Of a DNA stretch of 64,000 nt, positions 1 through 10,832 are shown one piece after another. The DNA is from Straminergon stramineum (Eukaryota; Streptophyta; Bryopsida; Hypnales; Calliergonaceae): NCBI GenBank assembly GCA_963920665.1, contig OY987271.1, positions 19,967,350 through 20,031,349 of the forward strand, read 5' to 3'. A program made the translations under genes and the position numbers. The first letter of the stretch is position 1, and each line of letters begins with the position of its first letter. The notes under the pieces are model-generated. The model did no database searches and was not told the DNA's origin. It saw only the letters and a list, made by a program, of their open reading frames with translations.

Positions 1-850
1 CAAAGTTTTATGGTGAAAAATTTCACGGTTTGTTACCATTTTTCAACCACATTATTGAATTCTGGTGAAATCTGGCACCGAAAAGCCAAAAATAAAAGCC
101 CTAGTTCACTCCTTTAGTTTGTCTTCAGTTCATCTTCAGTTTGTCTTCAGTTCAAAGGGCAAAAGTAAAAGCCAATAATTGTCCTAAAAGCTACCGACTC
201 GGACTTCCAGGTAAGATAACACAAACACAAAATCAGTAAAAAAAATTTTACAACAGAAGAGAAAAGCAGCAACTGAAGGTGAACTGAAATGCATGATTGC
301 CCCTTTCAGTTTCTCTTCGTCCACCTTCAGTTCCAATGGAAAAAGTTAAAGTTAAGTTAAAGTTTCCACCCTCGAATGGGTTTCTGCAATGGAAAAAGTT
401 AAAGTGAACTGCAGTCCCCAAAGCTACCGACCCCCAGTTAGTTCCAAGTAAGTAAACTAAACACAAGCACAAGCACATGCACATGCACGGTAATTATTTT
501 CTTATATCAGAACGACCCCCCTGGCTCCCCAATCTCCATGCATGATTGCCCCCTTGTCAACCTTAAGTTCACTTGCTGTTCCCATTCTGATCAGTGGTTC
601 CCCACTCCAGTTCCCAGTGAAAAAGTAAAAGCTAATAATAGTTCCCCAAGCTCCTGTCCGCGTTGCAATCAAAGCAGGTTCTCCCCCCATCGTTCCCCGA
701 CTTCCACAAATCTCACGTTGCAGCCCCACTCCCCTCGTTTGATCATTGTTGTTCCGAATCCTGCCACCCCGATCCTTGTCGCAAGTCGCAACCACAATCT
801 CACTCACTCACACACACACAGTCACGAAACCCTCCATCACTCCCCGCAAT
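1..850. repeat. Imperfect direct repeats upstream of the NDL gene
   Basis: This stretch has no convincing gene. It holds degenerate direct repeats with a spacing of roughly 230-250 bp. TGCATGATTGCCCC occurs at about 290 and 539. AAGCTACCGA occurs at about 187 and 419. A block reading GTAAAAGC(C/T)AATAAT recurs at about 165 and 625. Short runs of AAGTTAAAGTTAAG also occur. The copies look like a decayed tandem duplication in the promoter-distal region. The longer open frames here are low-complexity and not protein-like. Confidence 0.5.
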
Positions 851-858
851 TTCTTTGT

Positions 859-864
859 ATATAA
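859..864 (+). promoter_or_regulatory. Possible TATA box of the NDL gene
   Basis: TATATA sits in TTTGTATATAACCC, about 550 bp before the NDL start codon, in a C-rich context with CACACACA just upstream. It would place transcription start near 890 and give a 5' leader of about 520 bp. This is inferred from motif and position only. Confidence 0.35.
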
Positions 865-1410
865 CCCACAGACACCGTCGCTCTTGTCAGAGCGTGTTTT
901 TGTAGCTAGCCTCTTTGGTGATCAATTTTCCAGTGCACATGGACGCCACTTGTGTGATGCACTGACAAGCTGACGACGCCCCCCCTTCGCCAACTGGCGA
1001 TGAGGAGGACTGGACTCTGGAGTGCTACCAAGTTAAGTTAAAGCCTCATCCACTCACTCCCTGGGGGAAGATTACGGCTCCTCCCAACTGTCCTTGCACA
1101 CGCAAGTTTGATCACAGCTAAGTTAAGACCGGGGAGTAGCCAGCCATGGGGCTCTGACAGTGAGAAGGAAAGGGGAGGCGTGGTGATGAGCAGGTGCTGC
1201 CGCGACGGCAGAGTGCAGAAGGGAGGGGCATGGAGAGTGATCATTAGGTGGAGTTCGGTGGAGTGAAGGGGAAGATTTGTCTTGGGGGTCCATGCATGCG
1301 CAGTGTGGGTGCGTGCTCGATGTAAAAGGAAGAGGCGCTTTCGAGAAGACCTTCTAGTTGCGAAGGATTTTCGGTGTGGAGAGTGTTGTTTTGGGGAAGG
1401 GTCAGTTGGA

Positions 1411-3672
1411 ATGGAGGAGCTGCGACGAGACGCGATTGCCTTGGATATGGACATTGCGCCGTGGGATGGACAGGTGAGGAGGACGGGAGCAGCTTAAGTC
1501 TCGTACCGTAGTGTTGCATTTTTTTGGGGTGGGGGGTGGGGGTTCGTTGTGAGGTTTAGAGAGTATGAGGCGGGGAGGATTGGGAAAGGAGGATTGGAAA
1601 GTGTCGTAAAGGAATGAGTGGGAGAATCGAGCAATTTGTGCATGTAGGAGAGGGATTAGCTTTGATCGGGGATATTCAAGAAGCAGGAGGCCGTGACTCC
1701 CGAGCATTGACGAATTTGAGGCATTACCGAGGTTTAGCGATTTGGGGAAGAGATTTTGAGTGGTTCTGGAGTTTTGGTGTTGAGTTGCTATTTTTTGGGT
1801 TACTGAAATTTTGGTTCGGTGTTTGCAGGAGTATTTGGTGCCTACTTCCTTTGGTCACATTTCTGTCACCGTGTGTGGGGATCAAGACAAGCCTGCTCTC
1901 GTCACTTACCCTGACGTCGGTCTAAATTGTACGTCGCAGAAACTCATAATCTCCACATAAGTCTGGAGCTTTTTCAGTGGTACATGTTCTCCTTTGGAAT
2001 TCAACCTGAGATTACCTCTAACGCTTTGGTAACCCCTGGGTACAGATTTGGCTTGCTTTGAGGGTCTGTTCTCTTGCCCAGAAGCTTCCTCGGTGCTGTT
2101 TCACAATTTTTGCATTTACCACATTGACCCCCCGGGTCACGAGGTTGGTGCTCCCGAAATTCCTTCCGAGCAGGAGCCACTGTCTGTGGATGATTTGGCG
2201 GATCAAGTGGCCGAAGTCTTGGATTACTTTGGGTGAGTACAAACACTCGGTATCGTTGTGCTTTACCCTAAGCTTTTTGCACTGCTTTCAAGTGGTTGGG
2301 GTTCTGAGGATAACGATGCACTTTCTTGAAAATCTCTTTTCACATTTGGTTGTGGTTTGTGTGAATTGCAGACTGGATGAGGTGATAAGCATGGGAGTTA
2401 CAGGCGGAGCGTATGTCCTCAGTTTGTTTGCGGTACGGCTCTCATCCAATACAATCTCCTTAACCTTCGTAACTTCCTTCCTCTTTTGTGTTGCACGCTT
2501 TCTCTGGAATATGTGACACGTTCTTACAACGTTGGTTTCCATCAATTATCTGAAAGATTTTTGGTTATGTTTGCAGTGCAAGTATACAGACCGTGCTTTA
2601 GGGTTGATCCTCGTGTCACCACTTGCCCAAAGCACATCGTGGACTGAATGGCTGCACAACCAGGTATATTATTAAACCTATCTTGTGAATGGTTGCTAGG
2701 TTTACTTGGTTGATTTGCCATTGTTCTTGTCCAACACTCACTGACTTTGGAATAATGGTTGTTGCAGGCTTTGATCAATCTTCTATACTACTGGGGAATG
2801 AACGGGTTTGTGAAGGAGATGCTGTTCCAACGGTACTTCAGTTCGGACGTCAAAGATGCAGCAGCTGCAGTTGGAGGGGATGATATTCTCAAGACAATCC
2901 GTCGAGTAAGTGGATTTCACTTTTAGAGAAGACAGCAAATGTTCTTGCCCCGTCGTAGTGACTCATCTAGCTGATTTTTGGTCTCTTAGTGGGTTAGCCC
3001 TTCGGTCCTACAGTCCCTTGGGTGCTCTAGCTATCTTAGAGTCTTAGGCTCTTGGTTTTATATATACGTTGGGAGTAACTTACTAGTTCTAAGAGTTGAG
3101 ATTGTGTCGATGGCTGATCTCTGGATGATCTGTGCAGCACATGGATTCCAGACGGAGCGAAAACGTGATGCGTTACATGCAAGCAATTCATCAAAGATAT
3201 GATTTAACGGAGCATCTGAAGAATTTGAAATGCCGAACGCTGATATTAGTTGGTGACCAATCGCCTTTCCACCATGAGGCTTTGCACATAAGCGATGCCA
3301 TGAACAGACGATATAATGCCTTGATTGAGGTATGTTGCAGAGTCACTCTTGTTTTTATGGCCATGGCACATCTTCTTTTCGTAAATGAATGTGTAAAATC
3401 AGGTTTTCTGACTGTCCCATGCGTACATTCTGCAGGTTGAAGGATGTGGGTCTCTAGTAACCGAGGAACGGCCGCAGTCCATGTTAGTGCCCATTGAGCT
3501 CTTCCTCACAGGCTACGCCTTTTTCCAACGCCCCATCAGGTCGTTAACTTCCAGCCCGAGAAGCCCTCTGAGTCCCCTTTGTGTGCCTGCCGAACTCCTG
3601 TCCTCGGAGAGTCTTGGATTGAAGCTAAAGCCCATCAAGACGCGCGTGTCGTCATCACCGGAGCTCCAGTAG
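1411..3672 (+). CDS. NDL: NDL / Ndr-family protein (N-MYC downregulated-like)
   Basis: I assembled eight exons with GT-AG introns: 1411-1473, 1829-1928, 2046-2232, 2372-2432, 2577-2663, 2768-2905, 3138-3329 and 3436-3672. They join in frame to 354 aa. The product is an Ndr-family alpha/beta-hydrolase fold protein. Recognisable landmarks are the N-terminal [18 protein letters not shown], then [34 protein letters not shown], the elbow region [15 protein letters not shown] (residues about 122-137), LGLILVSPL, and [16 protein letters not shown] before a conserved GCGSLVTEE. As is usual in this family, the elbow has no catalytic serine, so an enzymatic role is not expected. Arabidopsis NDL proteins bind the G-protein beta subunit AGB1 and affect auxin transport; that role is family knowledge. 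The last ~50 residues are Ser/Pro-rich. The start at 1411 is chosen because [14 protein letters not shown] runs directly into the conserved domain; an upstream in-frame ATG at 1282 gives a Cys/Arg-rich unlikely extension. Confidence 0.9.
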
Positions 3673-5615
3673 AATGTAAGTACATATGTACAGAAGAGTA
3701 CATTTGGATACATAAAAGAGTTAGGTGCTAGCTGCCTAGAGTTGTACATTATCCAGGTGCCGCCCCATTGTAACCGTTCCCAGTGGTTAGTAGTTAGTGA
3801 GAGTGTAGCTTGGCACAATAAGGTGTGGCAAGCATGTCCCTACTTCTCTACTTGAGTGAAGACATGCTCCCTACACAGCGTTTAGTGGCTGGCCACGGTG
3901 ATTCCCGGTGATTTTTGACCACATAAGACTGCAATGTCACATTTTTCCAAATAAATGAGAATCTGTATACTAGCATTGCTTTCCTTGCCAGTTGCCACCT
4001 ACCAATTTCTTTTGTCTCCACTTTTGTGTAACCTCTCTTCCTGAAACTCTCTTCCAATGCGTGATTGATTAGTTCAGTCTAAGCTCTTCTCACACGTGCA
4101 TGTACTGAATTATCATTCCCTCCTTGTGAACCCATTCCGCAATTAAACAGAACTTGTGATTCTTTGCTCCGGCCCTGAGTATTACAATTTTCATATTATT
4201 CGCGTCACCTACAGTAGAGCATTTCATCATATGTAGAACTCTGATTTGATAACCCCTCTCTCTACACTCGTCATCCATGAGGTGTGTACTGTACGTACGT
4301 AGAGCCCAATCCATTGAGATCAAATTTTGGATTTCTTGTACCGTACCAATTTTTAGTCCTCGACCGTATCAGTACCCACTTCACAACCTGCTATCCATTC
4401 AGTAGCCAACTCATGCTTTACACCTACCTTGTTCATGTCCAACCAAGTGTATGAATCACCTGGTATGCACCTTGAAGTAGTAAAGAGACGTGACGAAGTT
4501 GAATGCCTGGTCCACACCTAATAACAGTCATTGTGTCCTCTCCCCTCCCCCTTCCGCATCCGGCGTCACTGTCCTTCACTGCTTTTCTCTTTTGTAGCCA
4601 GGATTGTAACTAAGTTTGCCGTTTACCTACTTGTGATTCAGCAGGCAACACTCCAGCTGAGCTGTGACTGATTAACTGTCTGACGACTTCCACGTTGAAA
4701 TAGCGAAAGCAAGGTCAACATCTATTTTTCTCTCCTTTGAGTCCTTCCAGTGCACAGTGAGGTAGGTCGATTCTCGCACCTTTCGGAGCATCGAGAAGGG
4801 AAACCATTCCGCATTGTCCAATGCTCGCCAGTCATGTGTCCTCGGGGGATGCATTCCTTCTCTCGTTTTAGTTTCTTTACAACTCATCCCACCGTGAGTC
4901 GAGGACGCCCGGACTGAGTGAGTGCTGTTGCGTAGATTTTGGGTGAATCCGCTGGAAAGAGTAAACTTAATAAAACACCAAAGGCGTCCATCGTCGGTTG
5001 CAAAGCGCAAAGGTGAGTGCAGTGCAATGCATCTTCGGCCTCATCAAAACAAGGTCAATGATCCGAGTGGGCCACTCCGCCACTGGGCCAGGCTCAATAA
5101 TGCAGCACGGCACAAGGCACGAGACACGAATTGTTGCATTGTCCGCGGGATTCGGGGGAAGTTAAGTCGTGGCGTGCCAGGTTCGGTTGCGAACGAGGCG
5201 CAGGTGAAGGGACCTGATGGAGGTCAGTAGTAGTGGCGGGGGCTTCCTGCCGGTTCACTGGGCTGGGAGAGAATCTTCCACTTGGCAGCGGCAATTAACG
5301 AACTTCAGTTATTAAAGAGGGAGGGAGGGAGGGAGCTTGCCCCACCTGAGTGCTGCAGGAATTGTCCCACCACACGGAAGTACAGTACAAGGGCTGTTTT
5401 TGTTCTGGCATTATTAATAGTGCCAGATTGATTGCACCAGAAAAAAAAAGAATATGAATTTGGGTTAAAAATGACAGCAATAAAAATTTGGTGAAAAAGA
5501 AAAAAAATCTTGGATTCAATCATCAGGTTGGGGATGAAAACAAAATTATGGACATGTGATATGCACTCACTGTTAATGTGAAATTCACTATCCAATATGT
5601 GGATGAATGTTGAAA
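3673..5615. other. Intergenic, no recognised gene
   Basis: This region follows the NDL stop. The part from about 4,670 to 5,290 is richer in G+C and has open frames of about 65-110 codons on both strands. None shows a recognisable domain or a splice pattern joining it to anything. A small palindrome, CTGGCA...TGCCAG, lies at 5414-5435. The rest is 3' flanking DNA with no further structure that I can see. Confidence 0.5.
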
Positions 5616-5619
5616 TTTA

Positions 5620-5764
5620 GAGCACCACTGTTGATAACATTTTATATTGCCACTTTGGCACTTCATTAAAAAATGAAAAAAAAAAAATCCTACAAAGAAT
5701 TGGTAGGGGATATTTTATTTGGGGCATTTGGTAGAAAGTTGTCTTCATTGGAGTGGTGAAGCTC
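5620..5764. mobile_element. Short MITE (GAGC...GCTC termini, TTTA flanks)
   Basis: The left end reads GAGCACCACTGTTG. The right end is an imperfect reverse complement, CATTGGAGTGGTGAAGCTC. Both sides are flanked by TTTA (5616-5619 and 5765-5768), which contains the TTA expected of Tourist/PIF-Harbinger MITEs. At about 145 bp with no coding capacity it fits a non-autonomous element. The superfamily assignment is an inference. Confidence 0.5.
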
Positions 5765-5768
5765 TTTA

Positions 5769-6342
5769 CAATATATCTATTGTCATGGATGAAACGTGAA
5801 AAGTTAGATGGATATATGGGTTAGGTATATACATAGGTTAGGTATCACCCAAGTATTGAAGAAGTGATAGCTACAGTACTGTAAGTAACTCCGCTTCTCC
5901 CCACTGAATGATAACAACCCCCCCCTGCCTGCCAATGATGATGACTCAGCCTAAGAAGTAAGAATTGAACTGGATTGCCGGATGCCGTGGCCTGACCTGT
6001 AATTTTCTTCTTTTTCTTTTCCCAGCTGGCCGGTATACTGTATTAATTTGCCCCGTCACCGGAGGTCCACTCAGCATCTGAGCAGCCCCCCGAGCTGACT
6101 ATTGATGATATATTAAGTTAAGTTCTACAGTAGCCTCAGTCCAGCTTGGCAATTCAATTCCGTCTCCCAATCAACTGCCTGCTGTCACTGCCTGACCTGC
6201 ATTTGGGAGAATCCCTCCCTCCCCTTCCCCTAAGCTTATGGGAATTTTTCTTTTTTCTTTTTTCTTTTTTTGAAACAACTGGCGGAGAACGCCATTGCAT
6301 TGAATGAAAAAAAAAAATTTAATTTAAAAAAAAAATTCATCC
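5769..6342. other. Intergenic, no gene
   Basis: Nothing coding is visible. Homopolymer A and T tracts lie around 6250-6340, and a TTAAGTTAAGTT motif at about 6113 resembles motifs near 350, 1032, 13702 and 55096. Confidence 0.4.
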
Positions 6343-6652
6343 GGCCAGGGAGGATTGGCCCCCCTTCATTTATTGCCCCGTCCAAGTCCAAGGATAAAAG
6401 AAAAAAAAATTGCCCCCCTATTTTATACCACGCCACCTAGCCGCGAAAATTGTGTATTTCTTGGAACATCTATGATCTCTCCTATCTTTCTTACAGGAGC
6501 TCATCAATTGGGGGCCTGTGGTTGCAAGTAATAAGTATGAATTCAGTCAGATTTTGCAAATTTGATCATATGTGGCAAATAAAAGATTTCCAGTGTCACA
6601 TTTCCCTAGGGGTAAAACGTGGGGCAAGAAGGGGGTCAATCCTCCTTGGGCC
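6343..6652. mobile_element. MITE of the GGATTG(A/G)CCCCC family, copy 1
   Basis: Left end GGCCAGGGAGGATTGGCCCC and right end GGGGTCAATCCTCCTTGGGC form terminal inverted repeats. The interior (GCAAATTTGATCATATGTG...) matches the interiors of copies at 7141-7375 and, in the opposite orientation, 55276-55510. There is no coding capacity. The target duplication is not clear for this copy, but it is clear for the second. Confidence 0.6.
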
Positions 6653-6689
6653 ATGCCTGGGCATCCCTGCCTGATCCCTCCTCCCTCTA

Positions 6690-7107
6690 AGGTAGAAGCA
6701 CCTAAATGTGACACTTATTTAGGATCTCTTGATATTGAAGGTGCGTACGAGAAAAAAAATGATGTGCATGTATTAGGAAATGGTTTAGGAAACCAACAAA
6801 ATTGGTTTTGTATTTTTTCGAGCTTGTATGAATATTATACAAATTTTTGAAAAGTACTTCGTAGATGCACCTACTGTGGACACTAGACTAACACCAAAGT
6901 GGGCTCGGAAACACCCAAAAGTGACACACTCTAAACTTGGATCAAGTGTGGGTGATTGGCTACTTCTTGAAAGAATGATAATTTCTTGGAATCCCACATG
7001 TCTACTTTGGAACCCCACTTGTCTGCTTTTGGTCCACAAGCGCTTCAATTTAAGTTGTTTTTTAGGTGTCCTTAAAAGACTCGTGTTACATTTTGGTGCT
7101 TCTACCT
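6690..7107. mobile_element. MITE with AGGTAGAAGC termini and TA flanks, copy 1
   Basis: The ends are exact inverted repeats over about 14 bp (AGGTAGAAGCACCT...) and extend imperfectly through AAATGTGACAC. TA lies on both sides (6688-6689 and 7108-7109). A second copy in opposite orientation lies at 14837-15231 and matches along its length, for example in CACTTTGGTGTTAGTCTAGTG and GTAGCCAATCACCC. A TA target duplication fits Tc1/mariner-type MITEs. There are no coding sequences. Confidence 0.75.
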
Positions 7108-7140
7108 TACGAATCAAGCTAGTCTCACTAACTTATTTGG

Positions 7141-7375
7141 ACTGGGGAGGATTGACCCCCTCTCTCTCCCACCCAAGTCAATTTAGGGGTGCATGTGAAA
7201 AAATGGCCCCCTATTTTGAGCTTTATTAATTTATCTTTAGTGCCTCCCCCTAATAATTTTGGACCTCTGATTGCAAATATGAATTCAAAATTTGCAAATT
7301 TTATCATGCGTGACAAATAAAAAATTTCAGGGTTTTCTCTTATGGACAAGTGAGGGGGTCAATCCACCTCGGCCC
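7141..7375. mobile_element. MITE of the GGATTG(A/G)CCCCC family, copy 2, with 8-bp TSD
   Basis: This copy starts ACTGGGGAGGATTGACCCCC and ends GGGGGTCAATCCACCTCGGC. It is bracketed by a perfect 8-bp direct repeat, TTATTTGG, at 7133-7140 and 7376-7383. An 8-bp duplication is the hallmark of hAT transposition. The internal A+T-rich segment is shared with the copies at 6343 and 55276. It is non-coding. Confidence 0.75.
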
Positions 7376-7383
7376 TTATTTGG

Positions 7384-8125
7384 AGCCTCCACTCTATTAG
7401 TTAGTTAATTAGTATATTTGATTCTAGTCAGTAGCTTTAGACTAGCCACCCAGCTCACCCCCGGCTAGCAATACATAATACTACGTAATGAAATTGATAC
7501 TAGCCTAGAGTAAACTTGCCATTTACTGCACACATCCAAAAATCACACAACAATCTTTGCCAATTACCATACACTAACCACACGATGCAACTACCAATTC
7601 AATTGCTATAAGAATAAAATTTTGTATCACCATCCAATGACTACACATTGTGCAATGAAGGGTTGCAAGGAATTTTTAACTAGACTTTAGCTTCATCGCC
7701 TTTAGACTGCAATAAAAAATATTGGAAGAAATTTTTTTGCATTCTATTTTTTGAAGGTGAATCTTAACATGACATTTAATGATAATGTCAAATTCACAAA
7801 CATGCAAGTCTCTAGATTTATATGGAGAAGGATTTGAATTTTGTTTGTGCGGTGATTGGCAAGTTTACTATAAACCTATTGCAGTGTAACATGAAACTTA
7901 GGAGTATATGGACTGTACAGCCAGTAGACTCTTATTCTTACCAAATTGGATGAAAAACATTTCAAATGACAAGATGAATTGGGATGAAAACGTGACCAAA
8001 TTTGTCACCATGGGTCGTGACATATCGCGTGACAATGTGTAATTAATATAATAGATTGCTTTATGGAGCAAGACTGAGTGATTGACCCGGCTGCTGTGGA
8101 CTGAGCGGAGAGGAACTTACTAAAC
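7384..8125. other. Intergenic between MITEs and the Harbinger element
   Basis: No gene is seen. The only structure I find is the inverted-repeat element at 7509-7869, listed separately. The flank just left of the Harbinger insertion is unremarkable. Confidence 0.4.
7509..7869. repeat. Inverted-repeat element with AGTAAACTTGCCA ends
   Basis: The left end AGTAAACTTGCCA at 7509 is mirrored exactly by TGGCAAGTTTACT ending at 7869. The inverted match continues imperfectly for another ten bases (TTTACTGCAC versus ATCACCGCAC). The interior has no open frame of note. This looks like a 361-bp MITE. I could not define a target duplication. Confidence 0.55.
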
Positions 8126-8148
8126 TTAGGGTACATTCACACTTGCTG
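8126..8148 (+). repeat. Left TSD plus TIR of the Harbinger element
   Basis: TTA at 8126-8128 is the target duplication, followed by GGGTACATTCACACTTGCTG. The TTCACAC core is repeated twice more inside the element at 8281-8287 and 8352-8358. Confidence 0.88.
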
Positions 8149-9158
8149 TTAGAAAGCATCGGTGGTAGAAACTGAAAGAAGTCAATGAACGGAGACTTTT
8201 CATTAATTGCGCTAGTAGAGTAGGTGGCTGCAGGTGCGGGGCAAACAGTGCTGCTGTGGAGTCCAGTAAAGACGCAGCAGTTCACACATGCAAGGTTTAG
8301 CAGAATTAGTAGACTTTCGTAAACGATGGATTTACCAAAAAGTGTTCTCGTTTCACACCAGAGGGGGGGGTCTTACACTACATGCGAGTGCCAGTGTGGA
8401 CTTCTCAGTGGGCCTTGATCATCCGGGAGGCAGTAAGTTCCGTTTAGTGGAGATGTATGTGTGTCCATGGATTTGAAGTAAGCACTGGATTTCTCGTGCT
8501 TTGTCAGGAAATCAGCGATGCTATTGTCGGTGCGGTTTAAGGAGATTGCTCTTATCAAGATTCGGTAGTCCTCTGCAGGAATTCAAGCGTGGACGTCCCA
8601 AAGCAGGCTTGCATCAACGGCATTTGAACTTCTTCAGAAGCGGTTCTTTGCTTTACCCATTTCAGTTTTCCTTCGTGTAATTGTTGTTCATGTGACATTT
8701 GCATCCTCCGTTGAGGATATGTGCTGAAAATGTGATTCCGCTCAGTAATTGCCATTTATTTGTTGTCGTCGGTAGCGTGCTTCACTGTTAGGGTTCCGTA
8801 CAGCTCTGTTCAGGGTAGTTTCTGCAATCTCTGTTGTTGGGAAACAATGTTAACGAAGACGACTGGACATACTGTTGGCCGAAGTTGAAAGTGCCAAGGT
8901 TTCTTGCTCTTCAGAAATATAGATGTAGACGATTTTACTAGTCCTGCTTGGTTGGTATTGTGCTTTGCACAAATGAGGTCTTCCTGAGGGACTCACTGCC
9001 ATGGCTGTGCTGTCGCAACACTTCTTTTCGATGTGGCCTGTTCCGTTGTTCTTGTAGTCCGGCCATGACGACAGCACAGTCCATGAATCCTCGCCATTTG
9101 CTTCTGTACATAGATTGGAATACGAGGCAATTGTCCTTCATCAGTAGCTTGCCTGTAC

Positions 9159-10577
9159 TTGAGCAACTCACATGTGGTTCTGCATGTGCTACAGCTGAAT
9201 CGCAAGTGCACGTGGTCATCCTCAACTGCGGTTCTCATGGACAGTCCAGCTGAATTCATGTCCATGGCGTCACTAATTCTTCTTCTCCTGCTCAACACGC
9301 ATCGAACACTATGTCTGTCTAGTGTTTCCTGCGACGACGAGGAAGACCTCGTAGATGATGGCCTACCATTGGATTTTCCTGAAAGCGCAGCTTTGGACGT
9401 GAACGCTGTGAGCAGAACAGCTTCCATGCACTTCAGTCTGCGGAATGCTCTATCAGTTCTTGACGATGACATGGGTTATTGGGTGAAACCGAGGTCTACT
9501 ACTTGGTTTTCAAAATTTCTTCTGCAAGAGTATGATGACGACCGGTGGGTGCAAATGTTCCGGATGACTAAGCGGTCTGTTTTTTCCTTGGCAGAGCTTC
9601 TCACTCCTTTTATCAAGAAAAAAGATACAAAATACCGTCTCGCCATTCCTGTGATTGTGCGGTTGGTGTGTACTCTTTTCAAACTCAGCCATGGTGCTAG
9701 TCTTCTCATATGCAGCGAGATGTTCGCTGTGGGTCGCAGCACCGTTTCAATTATGCTAAGACAAGTTGTGCACAGCATCAATGTGGTTCTACGATCGGAA
9801 ATTTCTTGGCCATGTGGACAGAGAGTGGCAGCCATTGCCGCTGACTTCGAAGAGCTCTGTGGTCTCCCTGGTGTCGTTGGAGCTATAGATGGAACTCAGA
9901 TAGCGATAATAAGGCCGAAATTCGGTTCCGCTGATTACTTTTACTTCAAATCAGGAGCTTTCACAATGAATTGTCAGGCTGTCGTAGACAGCTCTAAACG
10001 ATTCCTCGATCTCTTCGTGGGCATGCCAGGATCAACGAACGACTCCAGAATGTTGCGGTGGTCAACACTTTTCCACAGAGGACAGCAGAATTCACTTTGG
10101 GACAACCGAAATACTTTTCATGGTTTTGCACCGTACCTGCTAGGTGATGCTGGATACCCCCTTCTACCATGGCTCATGGTTCCACATCGACGGGAAGGGG
10201 GCTTACCATTGCCAGACGCCTTGTTCAATTGGAAACTCAGTAAAGGACGTGCAGTAGTAGAGAATGCTTTCGCACTTTTGAAGCTCACCTTCAGAGAGCT
10301 GCATCAAAAATTAGATTTAAGTGTGAACTTCTTGCTTGACGTTGTCATCAGCTGTGCCTTAATGCACAATTTGTTACTCCAGCAAAGTCATGAAGAAGTT
10401 GAACGTCTCCTTCACGTCTTGAGCTGTGAGGACCTGCAACGGCCCTCCAACGAGGCAGCGCCAGATGCAACCCACGAAGCTGTACCAGCGGAGGACAACA
10501 TTGACGTGCTTGCAGGGCAAGTGAAACGTCGTGAACTGGGACTTCATTTAGCGATGCAACGCATAGTACCCACTTGA
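9159..10577 (+). CDS. PIF/Harbinger transposase (DDE_4 nuclease, HARBI1-like)
   Basis: This single uninterrupted frame encodes 472 aa. It carries the conserved blocks of the Harbinger endonuclease: GVVGAIDGTQIAI with D244, LFVGMPGSTNDSRML with D295, LGDAGYPLLPWLM with D330, and KGRAVVENAFALLKLTFREL with E368. The acidic residues expected for the DDE active site are therefore all present. Which of D295 and D330 is the second catalytic Asp I leave open. Before the nuclease domain, residues about 150-205 (RLAIPVIVRLVCTLFKLSHG...VGRSTVSIMLRQVV) look like the helix-turn-helix found in this family. In characterised systems the transposase acts in the nucleus with the Myb-like partner to cut at the inverted repeats. 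The first ATG at 9159 may be too far upstream; ATGs at 9258 and 9264 (the latter as CCATGGCG) give a product of about 437-439 aa, closer to family norms. I see no frameshift or internal stop. Confidence 0.92.
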   Translation: MSNSHVVLHVLQLNRKCTWSSSTAVLMDSPAEFMSMASLILLLLLNTHRTLCLSSVSCDDEEDLVDDGLPLDFPESAALDVNAVSRTASMHFSLRNALSVLDDDMGYWVKPRSTTWFSKFLLQEYDDDRWVQMFRMTKRSVFSLAELLTPFIKKKDTKYRLAIPVIVRLVCTLFKLSHGASLLICSEMFAVGRSTVSIMLRQVVHSINVVLRSEISWPCGQRVAAIAADFEELCGLPGVVGAIDGTQIAIIRPKFGSADYFYFKSGAFTMNCQAVVDSSKRFLDLFVGMPGSTNDSRMLRWSTLFHRGQQNSLWDNRNTFHGFAPYLLGDAGYPLLPWLMVPHRREGGLPLPDALFNWKLSKGRAVVENAFALLKLTFRELHQKLDLSVNFLLDVVISCALMHNLLLQQSHEEVERLLHVLSCEDLQRPSNEAAPDATHEAVPAEDNIDVLAGQVKRRELGLHLAMQRIVPT

Positions 10578-10832
10578 CAAAGGTAATTCCACAGATCTAA
10601 TTTTGGTGTTGGTTTATGCTTAAGTGATTGGTTTATTAACAAGAGTAAAATAGGGGTACAGAAATTGCAAGTCTCTATGAACACAGAGAGGGCGACACTT
10701 TTATTCTATAGCTACACTACGTTCTACCAGAGGGATTACTCAAAACTATACTATGACTTCTCTGGAGCATGTAGCATGTGCGTAGGGAAATGAGAGGCCG
10801 CCCGAAGTCCTGTGGATGCAGACAGTCACTCT

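Noticed and set aside
1038..1454. 138-codon minus-strand frame over NDL exon 1
   Set aside because: It is low-complexity (Ser, Pro, His, Leu), opposite a confident exon, and has no domain.
4672..5294. Overlapping open frames on both strands in a G+C-richer patch
   Set aside because: No domain, no plausible splicing partner and no conserved motif; left as unexplained intergenic DNA.
8993..9472. 159-codon open frame antisense to the transposase start
   Set aside because: It is a shadow of the transposase coding strand with Ser/Arg/Thr-rich composition and no family resemblance.
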